This document shows positions 1 through 13,300 of a DNA stretch of 64,000 bases, in pieces (the first letter of the stretch is position 1; each line of letters begins with the position of its first letter). The translations under genes and the position numbers were made by a program. Source of the DNA: Budorcas taxicolor (Eukaryota > Chordata > Mammalia > Artiodactyla > Bovidae). Below the pieces are notes generated by a model. It was given only the letters and a program-made list of their open reading frames with translations. It was not told where the DNA came from and ran no database searches. The stretch spans positions 124,001 through 188,000 of the forward strand of contig NW_026291777.1 of assembly GCF_023091745.1 (NCBI RefSeq), read 5' to 3'.

Positions 1-632
1 AGGGCTGTGCCACGTGCCACCTTGGTGTGAGTCGATCCTCGGCGTGAAAGACGAGCCGGTGAAGGGAAAAGAGGTTCCTCTGGAATGGACTGAGACATCT
101 GGGGGACTCTTGGAATGGTGGCACGACCCTGGAGTTCCTCTCGCTGCTCCGGTTGAGAGGGCCTCCTCTTGAGATGCGACGGGAACGCCGGGAACTCTTT
201 CCCGCCGAAGCAGGGAAAGGATCCCTCATCTCGAGCTACGAGGCGGAAACGGGGCTCCTCTGGATGTGGGCGGGACCCTCGTGATTCCTCTCGAGTGGAG
301 ACGGCTAGGTCGGGGAACTTCTTGATTTGCACCAAGGGTGTGAAGGACCTTTTGAATTTCTATAGGTGAGGTGTGATCAGCCTCGAGACGCCTCAGCGGA
401 AATGGGCCTCATCTCGCCTGGAGGGTAGAACCTCCTGGATTTTCTCGAGTTGCGGCAGGTCTTCTCGAGTTACGACGGGGACCTCAGGGACCCGCTCTGG
501 TGGCCTCAGGAAAGGCCAGTCCCCATGCGAGTTGCTAGGGGACCTCTCGGGATTCCTCTCCCGTCCATGCCGGGGCCTCAGTCCTTGTGTGGAGTCGGGG
601 CCAGAACCTGAGGATTCCCCTCCAGTGTTGCC
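1..632. repeat. Partial monomer at left window edge
   Basis: This is the 3' 632 bp of a monomer cut by the window boundary inside the 13-bp ladder. It is almost identical to the equivalent part of M1 at 816-1446. Shared rare variants include CCCGCCGAAG at about 207 and 1017, and a TTTGAATTTCTATAGG patch near 352 and 1167. Confidence 0.9.
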
Positions 633-3630
633 ATGGATCTTGGGGTGCTTCTGAGTCTCCCCAGGGGAGTCAGGCCTCGTCTCGAGTTGGGGCATGCACG
701 TGCGCTTTCCTCCCGAGCTGCAGCAGTAGTGACACGCTTCCTGTCACGTGGATCAAGGGATCTGTGGCTTTCCCTCGAGGCTGTCCCTCGAGGCTTTCCC
801 ACGAGGCTTTCCCACAGGGCTGTGCCACGTGCCACCTTGGTGTGAGTCGATCCTCGGCGTGAAAGACGAGCCGGTGAAGGGAAAAGAGGTTCCTCTGGAA
901 TGGACTGAGACATCTGGGGGACTCTTGGAATGGTGGCACGACCCTGGAGTTCCTCTCGCTGCTCCGGTTGAGAGGGCCTCCTCTTGAGATGCGACGGGAA
1001 CGCCGGGAACTCTTTCCCGCCGAAGCAGGGAAAGGATCCCTCATCTCGAGCTACGAGGCGGAAACGGGGCTCCTCTGGATGTGGGCGGGACCCTCGTGAT
1101 TCCTCTCGAGTGGAGACGGCTAGGTCGGGGAACTTCTTGATTTGCACCAAGGGTGTGAAGGACCTTTTGAATTTCTATAGGTGAGGTGTGATCAGCCTCG
1201 AGACGCCTCAGCGGAAATGGGCCTCATCTCGCCTGGAGGGTAGAACCTCCTGGATTTTCTCGAGTTGCGGCAGGTCTTCTCGAGTTACGACGGTGACCTC
1301 AGGGACCCGCTCTGGTGGCCTCAGGAAAGGCCAGTCCCCATGCGAGTTGCTAGGGGACCTCTCGGGATTCCTCTCCCGTCCATGCCGGGGCCTCAGTCCT
1401 TGTGTCTAGTCGGGGCGGAACCTGAGGATTCCTCTCGAGTGTTGCCATGGATCTTGGGGTGCTTCTGAGTCTCCCCAGGGGAGTCAGGCCTCGTCTCGAG
1501 TCGGGGCATGCACGTGGGCATTCCTCCCGAGCTGCAGCAGTAGTGTCACGCTTCCTGTCACGTGGATCAATGGATCTGTGGCTTTCCCTCGAGGCTGTCC
1601 CTCGAGGCTTTCCCACGAGGCTTTCCCACAGGGCTGTGCCACGTGCCACCTTGGTGTGAGTCGATCCTCGGCGTGAAAGACGAGTCGGTGAAGGGAAAAG
1701 AGGTTCCTCTGGAATGGACTGAGACATCTGGGGGACTCTTGGAATGGTGGCACGACCCTGGAGTTCCTCTCGCCGTTCCTGTAGAGAGGGCCTCCTCTTG
1801 AGATGCGACGGGAAAGCCGGGAACTCTTTCCCGACGAAGCAGGGAAAGGATCCCTCAACTCGAGCTACGAGGCGGAAACGGGGCTCCTCTGGATGTGGGC
1901 GGGACCCTCGTGATTCCTCTCGAGTGGAGACGGGTATGTCGGGGAACTTCTTGATTTGCACCAAGGGTGTGAAGGACCCTTTCGAAGTTCCAGAGGTGAG
2001 GTGTGATCAGCCTCGAGACGCCTCAGCGGAAATGGGCCTCATCTCGCCTGGAGGGGAGAACCTCCTGGATTTTCTCGAGTTGCGGCAGGTCTTCTCGTGT
2101 TACGACGGGGACCTCAGGGACCCGCTCTGGTGGCCTCAGCAAAGGCCAGTCCCCATGCGAGTTGCTAGGGGACCTCTCGGGATTCCTCTCCCGTCCATTC
2201 CGGGGCCTCAGTCCTTGTGTGGAGTCGGGGCCGGAACCTGAGGATTCCTCTCCAGTGTTGCCATGGATCTTGGGGTGCTTCTGAGTCTCCCCAGGGGAGT
2301 CAGGCCTCGTCTCGAGTGGGGGCATGCACGTGCGCTTTCCTCCCGAGCTGCAGCAGTAGTGTCACGCTTCCTGTCACGTGGATCAAGGGATCTGTGGCTT
2401 TCCCTCGAGGCTGTCCCTCGAGGCTTTCCCACGAGGCTTTCCCACAGGGCTGTGCCACGTGCCACCTTGGTGTGAGTCGATCCAAGGCGTGAAAGACGAG
2501 CCGGTGAAGGGAAAAGAGGTTCCTCTGGAATGGACTGAGACATCTGGGGGACTCTTGGAATGCTGGCACGACCATGGAGTTCCTCTCGAGCTCCTGTTCA
2601 GAGAGCCTCCTCTTCAGACGCGACGGGAACGCCGGGAACTCTTTCCCGAAGAAGCAGGGAAAGGATCCCTCATCTCGAGCTACGAGGCGGAAACGGGGCT
2701 CCTCTGGATGTGGGCGGGACCCTCGTGATTCCTCTCGAGTGGAGACGGGTATGTCGGGGAAATTCTTGATTTGCACCAAGGGTGTGAAGGACCCTTTCGA
2801 AGTTCCAGAGGTTTGGGGTGATCAGCCTCGAGACGGCTCAGCGGAAATGGGCCTCATCTCGCCTGGAGGGGAGAACCTCCTGGATTTTCTCGAGTTGCGG
2901 CAGGTCTTCTCGAGTTACGACGGGGACCTCAGGGACCCGCTATGGTGGCCTCAGGAAAGGCCAGTCCCCATGCGAGTTGCTAGGGGACCTCTCGGGATTC
3001 CTCTCCCGTCCATGCCGGGGCCTCAGTCCTTGTGTGGATTCGGGGCCGGAACCTGAGGATTCCTCTCCAGTGTTGCCATGGATCTAGGGGTGCTTCTGAT
3101 TCTCCCCAGGGGAGTCAGGCCTCGTCTCGAGTGGGGGCATGCACGTGCGCTTTCCTCCCGAGCTGCAGCAGTAGTGTCACGCTTCCTGTCACGTGGATCA
3201 AGGGATCTGTGGCTTTCCCTCGAGGCTGTCCCTCGAGGCTTTCCAACGAGGCTTTCCCACAGGGCTGTGCCACGTGCCACCTTGGTGTGAGTCGATCCTC
3301 GGCGTGAAAGACGAGCCGGTGAAGGGAAAAGAGGTTCCTCTGGAATGGACTGAGACATCTGGGGGACTCTTGGAATGGTGGCACGACCCTGGAGATCCTC
3401 TCGCCGCTCCGGTTGAGAGGGCCTCCTCTTGAGATGCGACGGGAACGCCAGGAACTCTTTCCCGACGAAGCAGGGAAAGGATCCCTCATCTCGAGCTACG
3501 AGGCGGAAACGGGGCTCCTCTGGATGTGGGCGGGACCCTCGTGATTCCTCTCGAGTGGAGACGGCTAGGTCGGGGAACTTCTTGATTTCCACCAAGGATG
3601 TGAAGGACCCTTTTGAATTTCTATAGGTGA
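340..3630. repeat. Left-edge CTATAGG subfamily patch (three units)
   Basis: At 345-366, 1160-1181 and 3608-3628 the usual CCTTTCGAAGTTCCAGAGG is replaced by a TTTGAATTTCTATAGG-type patch. It occurs in the left partial, M1 and M4 but not in M2 or M3, and nowhere to the right. This interspersed, edge-restricted variant probably belongs to an older subfamily. Confidence 0.75.
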
Positions 3631-5523
3631 GGTGTGATCAGCCTCGAGACGCCTCAGCGGAAATGGGCCTCATCTCGCCTGGAGGGGAGAAGCTCCTGGA
3701 TTTTCTCGAGTTGCGGCAGGTCTTCTCGAGTTACGACGGGGACCTCAGGGACCCGCTCTGGTGGCCTCAGGAAAGGCCAGTCCCCATGCGAGTTGCTAGG
3801 GGACCTCTCGGGATTCCTCTCCCGTCCATGCCGGTGCCTCAGTCCTTGTGTGGAGACGGGGCCGGAACCTGAGGATTCCTCTCCAGTGTTGCCATGGATC
3901 TTGGGGTGCTTCTGAGTCTCCCCAGGGGAGTCAGGCCTCGTCTCGAGTGGGGGCATGCACGTGCGCATTCCTCCCGAGCTGCAGCAGTAGTGTCACTCTT
4001 CCTGTCACGTGGATCAAGGGATCTGTGGCTTTCCCTCGAGGCTGTCCCTCGAGGCTTTCCCACGAGGCTTTCCCACAGGGCTGTGCCACGTGCCACCTTG
4101 TTGTGAGTCGATCCTCGGCGTGAAAGACGAGCCAGTGAAGGGAAAAGAGGTTCCTCTGGAATGGACTGAGACATCTGGGGGATTCTTGGAATGCTGGCAC
4201 GACCCTGGAGTTCTTCTCGCCTGTCCTGTTGAGAGGGACTCCTCTTGAGATGCGACGGGAACGCCGGGAACTCTTTCCCGACGAAGCAGGGAAAGGATCC
4301 CTCATCTCGAGCTACGAGGCGGAAACGGGGCTCCTCTGGATGTGGGCGGGACCCTCGTGATTCCTCTCGAGTGGAGACGGCTAGGTCGGGGAACTTCTTG
4401 ATTTGCACCAAGGGTGTGAAGGACCCTTTCGAAGTTCCAGAGGTGAGGTGTGATCAGCCTCGAGACGCCTCAGCGGAAATGGGCCTCATCTCGCCTGGAG
4501 GGGAGAACCTCCTGGATTTTCTCGAGTTGCGGCAGGTCTTCTCGAGTTACGACGGGGACCTCAGGGACCCGCTCTGGTGGCCTCAGGAAAGGCCAGTCCC
4601 CATGCGAGTTGCTAGGGGACCTCTCGGGATTCCTCTCCCGTCCATGCCGGGGCCTCAGTCCTTGTGTTGAGTCGGGGCGGAACCTGAGGATTCCTCTCCA
4701 GTGTTGCCATGGATCTTGGGGTGCTTCTGAGTCTCCCCAGGGGAGTCAGGCCTCGTCTCGAGTGGGGGCATGCACGTGCGCATTCCTCCCGAGCTGCAGC
4801 AGTAGTGTCACGCTTCCTGTCACGTGGATCAAGGGATCTGTGGCTTTCCCTCGAGGCTGTCCCTCGAGGCTTTCCCACGAGGCTTTCCCACAGGGCTGTG
4901 CCACGTGCCACCTTGGTGTGAGTCGATCCTCGGCGTGAAAGACGAGCCGGTGAAGGGAAAAGAGGTTCCTCTGGAATGGACTGAGACATCTGGGGGACTC
5001 TTGGAATGGTGGCACGACCCTGGAGTTCCTCTCGCCGTTCCTGTTGAGAGGGCCTCCTCTTGAGATGCTACGGGAACGCCGGGAACTCTTTCCCGACGAA
5101 GCAGGGAAAGGATCCCTCATCTCGAGCTACGAGGCGGAAACGGGGCTCCTCTGGATGTGGGCGGGACCCTCGTGATTCCTCTCGAGTGGAGACGGCTAGG
5201 TCAGGGAACTTCTTGATTTGCACCAAGGGTGTGAAGGACCCTTTCGAAGTTCCAGAGGTGAGGTGTGATCAGCTTCGAGACGCCTCAGCGGAAATGGGCC
5301 TCATCTCGCCTGGAGGGGAGAACCTCCTGGATTTTCTCGAGTTGCGGCAGGTCTTCTCGAGTTACGACGGGGACCTAAGGGACCCGCTCTGGTGGCCTCA
5401 GGAAAGGCCAGTCCCCATGCGAGTTGCTAGGGGACCTCTCGGGATTCCTCTCCCGTCCATGCCGGGGCCTCAGTCCTTTTGTGGAGTCGGGGCCGAACCT
5501 GAGGATTCCTCTCCAGTGTTGCC
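633..5523. repeat. Monomers M1-M6, diverse left-edge group
   Basis: Monomer starts are 633, 1447, 2263, 3078, 3894 and 4709, with lengths 814, 816, 815, 816, 815 and 815 bp. These units differ from one another at many scattered sites. M1 resembles the left partial. M3 carries a distinctive patch at 2478-2640 that is shared with M8. M4 carries the CTATAGG patch near 3623. The mixed subfamilies and 1-2 bp length changes are typical of a poorly homogenised array margin. Confidence 0.88.
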
Positions 5524-6690
5524 ATGGATCTTGGGGTGCTTCTGAGTCTCCCCAGGGGAGTCAGGCCTCGTCTCGAGTGGGGGCATGCACGTGCGCTTTC
5601 TTCCCGAGCTGCAGCAGTAGTGTCACGCTTCCTGTCACGTGGATCAAGGGATCTGTGGCTTTCCCTCGAGGCTGTCCCACAGGGCTGTGCCACGTGCCAC
5701 CTTGGTGTGAGTCGATCCTCGGCGTGAAAGACGAGCCGGTGAAGGGAAAACAGGTTCCTCTGGAATGGACTGAGACATCTGGGGGACTCTTGGAATGCTG
5801 GCACGACCATGGAGTTCCTCTCGCCGCTCCTGTTGAGAGGGCCTCCTCTTGAGATGCGACGGGAACGCCGAGAACTCTTTCCCGACGAAGCAGGGAAAGG
5901 ATCCCTCATCTCGAGCTTCGAGGCGGAAACGGGGCTCCTCTGGATGTGGGCCGGACCCGCGTGATTCCTCTCGAGTGGAGACGGGTATGTCTGGGAACTT
6001 CTTGGTTTGCACCAAGGGTGTGAAGGACCCTTTCGAAGTTCCAGAGGTGAGGTGTGATCAGCCTCGAGACGCCTCAGCGGAAATGGGCCTCATCTCGCCT
6101 GGAGGGGAGAACCTCCTGGATTATCTCGAGTTGAGGCAGGTCTTCTCGAGTTACGACGGGGACCAAAGGACCCGCTATGGTGGCCTCAGGAAAGGCCAGT
6201 CCCCATGCGAGTTGCTAGGGGACACCTCGGGATTCCTCTCCCGTCCGTGCCCGGGCCTCAGTCCTTGTGTGGAGTCGGGGCCGGAACCTGAGGATTCCTC
6301 TCCAGTGTTGCCATGGATCTTGGGGTGCTTCTGAGTCTCCCGAGGGGAGTCAGGCCTCGTCTCGAATGGGGTCATGCACGTGCGCTTCCCTCCCGACCTG
6401 CAGCAATAGTGTCACGCTTCCTGTCACGTGGATCAAGGGATCTGTGGCTTTCCCTCGAGGCTGTCCCTCTAGGTTTACCCACGAGTCTTTCCCACAGGGC
6501 TGTGCCACGTGCCACCTTGTTGTGAGTCGATCCAAGGCGTGAAAGACGAGCCGGTGAAGGGAAAAGAGGTTCCTCTGGAATGGACTGAGACATCTGGGGG
6601 ACTCTTGGAATGCTGGCACGACCATGGAGTTCCTCTCGAGCTCCTGTTCAGAGAGCCTCCTCTTCAGACGCGACGGGAACGCCGGGAACA
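2478..6690. repeat. Shared conversion-like patch in M3 and M8
   Basis: At 2481-2626 and 6531-6676 (offset 4050 bp, five units) the same run of changes appears: GATCCAAGGCG, GACCATGGAG, CTCGAGCTCCTG, TTCAGAGAGCC and TTCAGACGCG. The intervening M4-M6 do not carry the run; M7 and M10 share only the GACCATGGAG part. A short block moved between non-adjacent monomers, by conversion or by block exchange followed by interleaving. Confidence 0.75.
5524..6312. repeat. Monomer M7, 789 bp, two 13-mers lost
   Basis: The ladder near 5660-5700 contains only three 13-mers instead of five. GGCTGTCC from copy 2 is joined to CACAG from copy 4, which removes 26 bp. One further base is missing near 6165, where GGGGACCAAAGG replaces the usual GGGGACCTCAGGG. 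The breakpoint lies inside homologous subrepeats, as expected from unequal exchange or slippage. Confidence 0.88.
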
Positions 6691-9600
6691 CTTTCCCGAC
6701 GAAGCAGGGAAAGGATCCCTCATCTCGAGCTACGAGGCGGAAACGGGGCTCCTCTGGATGTGGGCGGGACCCTCGTGATTCCTCTCGAGTGGAGACGGGT
6801 ATGTCGGGGAACTTCTTGATTTTCACCAAGGGTGTTAAAGACCCTTTCGAAGTTCCAGAGGTGAGGTGTGATCAGCCTCGAGACGCCTCAGCGGAAATGG
6901 GCCTCATCTCGCCTGGAGGGGAGAACCTCCTGGATTTTCTCGAGTTGCGGCAGGTCTTCTCGAGTTACGACGGGGACCTCAGGGACCCGCTCTGGTGGCC
7001 TCAGGAAAGGCCAGTCCTCATGCGAGTTGCTAGGGGACCTCTCGGGATTCCTCTCCCGTCCATGCCAGGGCCTCATTCCTTGTGTGGAGTCGGGGCCAGA
7101 ACCTGAGGATTTTTCTCCAGTGTTGCCGTGGATCTAGGGGTGCTTCTGAGTATCCCCAGGGGAGTCAGGCCTCGTCTCGAGTGGGGGCATGCACTTGCGC
7201 TTTCCTCCCGAGCTGCAGCAGTAGTGTCACGCTTCCTGTCACGTGGATCAAGGGATCTGTGGCTTTCCCTCGAGGCTGTCCCTCGAGGTTTTCCCACGAG
7301 GCTTTGCCACAGGGCTGTGCCACGTGCCACCTTGGTGTGAGTCGATCCTCGGCGTGAAAGAGGAGCCGGTGAAGGGAAAAGAGGTTCCTCTGGAATGGAC
7401 TGAGACATCTGGGGGACTCTTGGAATGCTGGCACGACCCTGGAGTTCCTCCCGCCGTTCCTGTTGAGAGGGCCTCCTCTTGAGATGCGACGGGAACGCCG
7501 GGAACTCTTTCCCGACGAAGCAGGGAAAGGATCCCTCATCTCGAGCTACGAGGCGGAAACGGGGCTCCTCTGGATGTGGGCGGGACCCTCCTGATTCCTC
7601 TCGAGTGGAGACGGGTATGTCGGGGAACTTCTTGATTTGCACCAAGGGTGTGAAGGACCCTTTCGAAGTTCCAGAGGTGAGGTGTGATCAGCCTCGAGAC
7701 GCCTCAGCGGAAATGGGCCTCATCTCGCCTGGAGGGGAGAACCTCCTGGATTTTCTCGAGTTGCGGCAGGTCTTCTCGAGTTACGACGGGGACCTCAGGG
7801 ACCCGCTCTGGTGGCCTCAGGAAAGGCCAGTCCCCATGCGAGTTTCTATGGGAACTCTCGGGATTCCTCTCCCGTCCATGCCGGGGCCTCAGTCCTTGTG
7901 TGGAGTCGGGGCCGGAACCTGAGGATTCCTCTCCAGTGTTGCCATGGATCTAGGGGTGCTTCTGATTCTCCCCAGGGGAGTCAGGCCTCGTCTCGAGTGG
8001 GGGCATGCACGTGCGCTTTCCTCCCGAGCTGCAGCAGTAGTGTCACGCTTCCTGTCACGTGGATCAAGGGATCTGTGGCTTTCCCTCGAGGCAGTCCCTC
8101 GAGGTTTACCCACGAGGCTTTCCCACAGGGCTGTGCCACGTGCCACCTTGGTGTGAGTCGATCCTCGGCGTGAAAGACGAGCCGGTGAAGGGAAAAGAGG
8201 TTCCTCTGGAATGGACTGAGACATCTGGGGGACTCTTAGAATGCTGGCACGACCATGGAGTTCCTTTGGCCGCGCCTGTGCAGAGGGCCTCCTCTTGAGA
8301 GGCGACGGGAACGCCGGGAACTCTTTCCCGACGAAGCAGGGAAAGGATCCCTCATCTCGAGCTACGAGGCGGAAACGGGGCTCCTCTGGATGTGGGCGGG
8401 ACCCTCGTGATTCCTCTCGAGTGGAGACGGGTATGTCGGGGAACTTCTTCTTTTGCACCAAGGGTGTGAAGGACCCTTTCGAAGTTCCAGAGGTGAGGTG
8501 TGATCAGCCTCGAGACGCCTCAGCGGAAATGGGCCTCATCTCGCCTGGAGGGGAGAACCTCCTGGATTTTCTCGAGTTGAGGCAGGTCTTCTCGAGTTAC
8601 GACGGGGACCTAAGGACCCGCTATGGTGGCCTCAGGAAAGGCCAGTCCCCATGCGAGTTGCTAGGGGACACCTCGGGATTCCTCTCCCGTCCGTGCCGGG
8701 GCCTCAGTCCTTGTGTGGAGTCGGGGCCGGAACCTGAGGATTCCTCTCCAGTGTTGCCATGGATCTAGGGGTGCTTCTGAGTCTCCCGAGGGGAGTCAGG
8801 CCTCGTCTCGAATGGGGTCATTCACGTGCGCTTCCCTCCCGACCTGCAGCAGTAGTGTCACGCTTCCTGTCACGTGGATCAAGGGATCTGTGGCTTTCCC
8901 TCGAGGCTGTCCCTCTAGGTTTACCCACGAGTCTTTCCCACAGGGCTGTGCCACGTGCCACCTTGTTGTGAGTCGATCCTCGGCGTGAAAGACGAGCCGG
9001 TGAAGGGAAAAGAGGTTCCTCTGGAATGGACTGAGACATCTGGGGGACTCTTGGAATGGTGGCACGACCCTGGAGTTCCTCTCGCCGTTCCTGTTGAGAG
9101 GGCCTCCTCTTGAGATGCGACGGGAACGCCGGGAACTCTTTCCCGACGAAGCAGGGAAAAGATCCCTCATCTCGAGCTACGAGGCGGAAACGGGGCTCCT
9201 CTGGATGTGGGCGGGACCCTCGTGATTCCTCTCGAGTGGAGACGGCTGGGTCGGGGAACTTCTTGATTTGCACCAAGGGTGTGAAGGACCCTTTCGAAGT
9301 TCCAGAGGTGAGGTGTGATCAGCCTCGAGACGCCTCAGCGGAAATGGGCCTCATCTCGCCTGGAGGGGAGAACCTCCTGGATTTTCTCGAGTTCCGGCAG
9401 GTCTTCTCGAGTTACGACGGGGACCTCAGGGACCCGCTCTGGTGGCCTCAGGAAAGGCCATTCCCCATGCGAGTTGCTAGGGGACCTCTCGGGATTCCTC
9501 TCCCGTCCATGCCGGGGCCTCAGTCCTTGTGTGGAGTCGGGTCCGGAACCTGAGGATTCCTCTCCAGTGTTGCCATGGATCTAGGGGTGCTTCTGATTCT

Positions 9601-10390
9601 CCCCAGGGGAGTCAGGCCTCGTCTCGAGTGGGGGCATGCACGTGCGCTTTCCTCCCGAGCTGCAGCAGTAGTGTCACGCTTCCTGTCACGTGGATCAAGG
9701 GATCTGTGGCTTTCCCTCGAGGCTGTCCCTCGAGGTTTTCCCACGAGACTTTCCCACAGGGCTGTGCCACGTGCCACCTTGTTGTGAGTCGATTCTCGGC
9801 GTGAAAGACGAGCCGGTGAAGGGAAAAGAGGTTCCTCTGGAATGGACTGAGACATCTGGGGGACTCTTGGAATGCTGGTACGACCCTGGAGTTCCTCTCG
9901 CCGTTCCTGTTGAAAGGGCCTCCTCTTGAGATGCGACGGGAACGCCGGGAACTCTTTCCCGACGAAGCAGGGAAAGGATCCCTCATCTCGAGCTACGAGG
10001 CGGAAACGGGGCTCCTCTGGATGTGGGCGGGACCATCGTGATTCCTCTCGAGTGGAGACGTTTATGTCGGGGAACTTCTTGATTTACACCAAGGGTGTGA
10101 AGGACCGTTTCGAAGTTCCAGAGGTGAGGTGTGATCACCCTCGAGACGCCTCAGCGGAAATGGGCCTCATCTCGCCTGGAGGGGAGAACCTCCTCGATTT
10201 TCTCGAGTTGCGGCAGGTCTTCTCGAGTTACGATGGGGACCTCAGGGACCCGCTAGGGTGGCCTCAGGAAAGGCCAGTCCCCATGCGAGTTGCTAGGGGA
10301 CCTCTCGGGATTCCTCTCCCGTCCATGCCGGGGCCTCAGTCCTTGTGTGGAGTCGGGGCCGGAACCTGAGGATTCCTCTCCAGTGTTTCC
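6313..10390. repeat. Monomers M8-M12, mixed subfamilies
   Basis: Monomer starts are 6313, 7128, 7944, 8759 and 9575, with lengths of 815 or 816 bp. M8 and M11 (three units apart) share a dense set of changes: CTCCCGAGGGG, CGAATGGGG(T), CTTCCCTCCCGACC and CTCTAGGTTTACCC. M8 also shares a separate patch with M3. M9 has lost the NcoI anchor (CCGTGG at about 7126). These patterns indicate mosaic monomers assembled by exchange or conversion. Confidence 0.87.
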
Positions 10391-13300
10391 ATGGATCTTG
10401 GGGTGCTTCTGAGTCTCCCCAGGGGAGTCAGGCCTCGTCTCGAGTGGGGGCATGCACGTGCGTTTTCCTCCCGAGCTGCAGCAGCAGTGTCACGCTTCCT
10501 GTCACGTGGATCAAGGGATCTGTGGCTTTCCCTCGAGGCTGTCCCTCGAGGTTTTCCCACGAGGCTTTGCCACAGGGCTGTGCCACGTGCCACCTTGGTG
10601 TGAGTCGATCCTCGGCGTGAAAGACGAGCCGGTGAAGGGAAAAGAGGTTCCTCTGGAATGGACTGAGACATCTGGGGGACTCTTGGAATGGTGGCACGAC
10701 CCTGGAGTTCCTCTCGCCGTTCCTGTTGAGAGGGCCTCCTCTTGAGATGCGACGGGAACGCCGGGAACTCTTTCCCGACGAAGCAGGGAAAGGATCCCTC
10801 ATCTCGAGCTACGAGGCGGAAACGGGGCTCCTCTGGATGTGGGCGGGACCCTCGTGATTCCTCTCGAGTGGAGACGGGTATGTCGGGGAACTTCTTGATT
10901 TGCACCAAGGGTGTGAAGGACCCTTTCGAAGTTCCAGAGGTGAGGTGTGATCAGCCTCGAGACGCCTCAGCGGAAATGGGCCTCATCTCTCCTGGAGGGG
11001 AGAACCTCCTGGATTTTGTCGAGTTGCGGCAGGTCTTCTCGAGTTACGACGGGGACCTCAGGGACCCGCTCTGGTGGCCTCAGGAAAGGCCAGTCCCCAT
11101 GCGAGTTGATAGGGGATCTCTCGGGATTCCTCTCCCGTCCATGCCGGGGCCTCAGTCCTTGTGTGGAGTCGGGGCCGGAACTTGAGGATTCCTCTCCAGT
11201 GTTGTCATGGATCTTGGGGTGCTTCTGAGTCTCCACAGGGGAGTCAGGCCTCGTCTCGAGTGGGGGCATGCACGTGCGCTTTCCTCCCGAGCTGCAGCAG
11301 TAGTGTCACGCTTCCTGTCACGTGGATCAAGGGATCTGTGCCTTTCCCTCGAGGCTGTCCCTCGAGGCTTTCCCACGAGGCTTTCCCACAGGGCTGTGCC
11401 ACGTGCCACCTTGGTGTGAGTCGATCCTCGGCGTGAAAGACGAGCCGGTGAAGGGAAAAGAGGTTCCTCTGGAATGGACTGAGACATCTGGGGGACTCTT
11501 GGAATGGTGGCACGACCCTGGAGTTCCTCTCGCCGTTCCTGTTGAGAGGGCCTCCTCTTGAGATGCGACGGGAACGCCGGGAACTCTTTCCCGACGAAGC
11601 AGGGAAAGGATCCCTCATCTCGAGCTACGAGGCGGAAACGAGGCTCCTCTGGATGTGGGCGGGACCCTCCTGATTCCTCTCGAGTGGAGACGGGTATGTC
11701 GGGGAACTTCTTGATTTGCACCAAGGGTGTGAAGGACCGTTTCGAAGTTCCAGAGGTGAGGTGTGATCACCCTCGAGACTCCTCAGCGGAAATGGGCCTC
11801 ATCTCGCCTGGAAGAGAGAACCTCCTGGATTTTCTCGAGGTGCGGCAGGTCTTCTCGAGTTACGACGGGGACCTCAGGGACCCGCTAGGGTGGCCTCAGG
11901 AAAGGCCAGTCCCCATGCGAGTTGCTAGGGGACCTCTCGGGATTCCTCTCCCGTCCATGCCGGGGCCTCAGTCCTTGTGTGGAGTCGGGGCCGGAACCTG
12001 AGGATTCCTCTCCAGTGTTGCCATGGATCTTGGGGTGCTTCTGAGTCTCCCCAGGGGAGTCAGGCCTCGTCTCGAGTGGGGGCATGCACGTGCGCTTTCC
12101 TCCCGAGCTGCAGCAGCAGTGTCACGCTTCCTGTCACGTGGATCAAGGGATCTGTGGCTTTCCCTCGAGGCTGTCCCTCGAGGTTTTCCCACGAGGCTTT
12201 GCCACAGGGCTGTGCCACGTGCCACCTTGGTGTGAGTCGATCCTCGGCGTGAAAGACGAGCCGGTGAAGGGAAAAGAGGTTCCTCTGGAATGGACTGAGA
12301 CATCTGGGGGACTCTTGGAATGGTGGCACGACCCTGGAGTTCCTCTCGCCGTTCCTGTTGAGAGGGCCTCCTCTTGAGATGCGACGGGAACGCCGGGAAC
12401 TCTTTCCCGACGAAGCAGGGAAAAGATCCCTCATCTCGAGCTACGAGGCGGAAACGGGGCTCCTCTGGATGTGGGCGGGACCCTCGTGATTCCTCTCGAG
12501 TGGAGACGGCTGGGTCGGGGAACTTCTTGATTTGCACCAAGGGTGTGAAGGACCCTTTCGAAGTTCCAGAGGTGAGGTGTGATCACCCTCGAGACGCCTC
12601 AGCGGAAATGGGCCTCATCTCGCCTGGAGGGGAGAACCTCCTGGATTTTCTCGAGTTGCGGCAGGTCTTCTCGAGTTACGATGGGGACCTCAGGGACCCG
12701 CTAGGGTGGCCTCAGGAAAGGCCAGTCCCCATGCGAGTTGCTAGGGGACCTCTCGGGATTCCTCTCCCGTCCATGCCGGGGCCTCAGTCCTTGTGTGGAG
12801 TCGGGGCCGGAACCTGAGGATTCCTCTCCAGTGTTGCCATGGATCTTGGGGTGCTTCTGAGTCTCCCCAGGGGAGTCAGGCCTCGTCTCGAGTGGGGGCA
12901 TGCACGTGCGTTTTCCTCCCGAGCTGCAGCAGCAGTGTCACGCTTCCTGTCACGTGGATCAAGGGATCTGTGGCTTTCCCTCGAGGCTGTCCCTCGAGGT
13001 TTTCCCACGAGGCTTTGCCACAGGGCTGTTTCACGTGCCACCTTGGTGTGAGTCGATCCTCGGCGTGAAAGACAAGCCGGTGAAGGGAAAAGAGGTTCCT
13101 CTGGAATGGACTGAGACATCTGGGGGACTCTTGGAATGGTGGCACGACCCTGGAGTTCCTCTCGCCGTTCCTGTTGAGAGGGCCTCCTCTTGAGATGCGA
13201 CGGGAACGCCGGGAACTCTTTCCCGACGAAGCAGGGAAAGGATCCCTCATCTCGAGCTACGAGGCGGAAACGGGGCTCCTCTGGATGTGGGCGGGACCCT

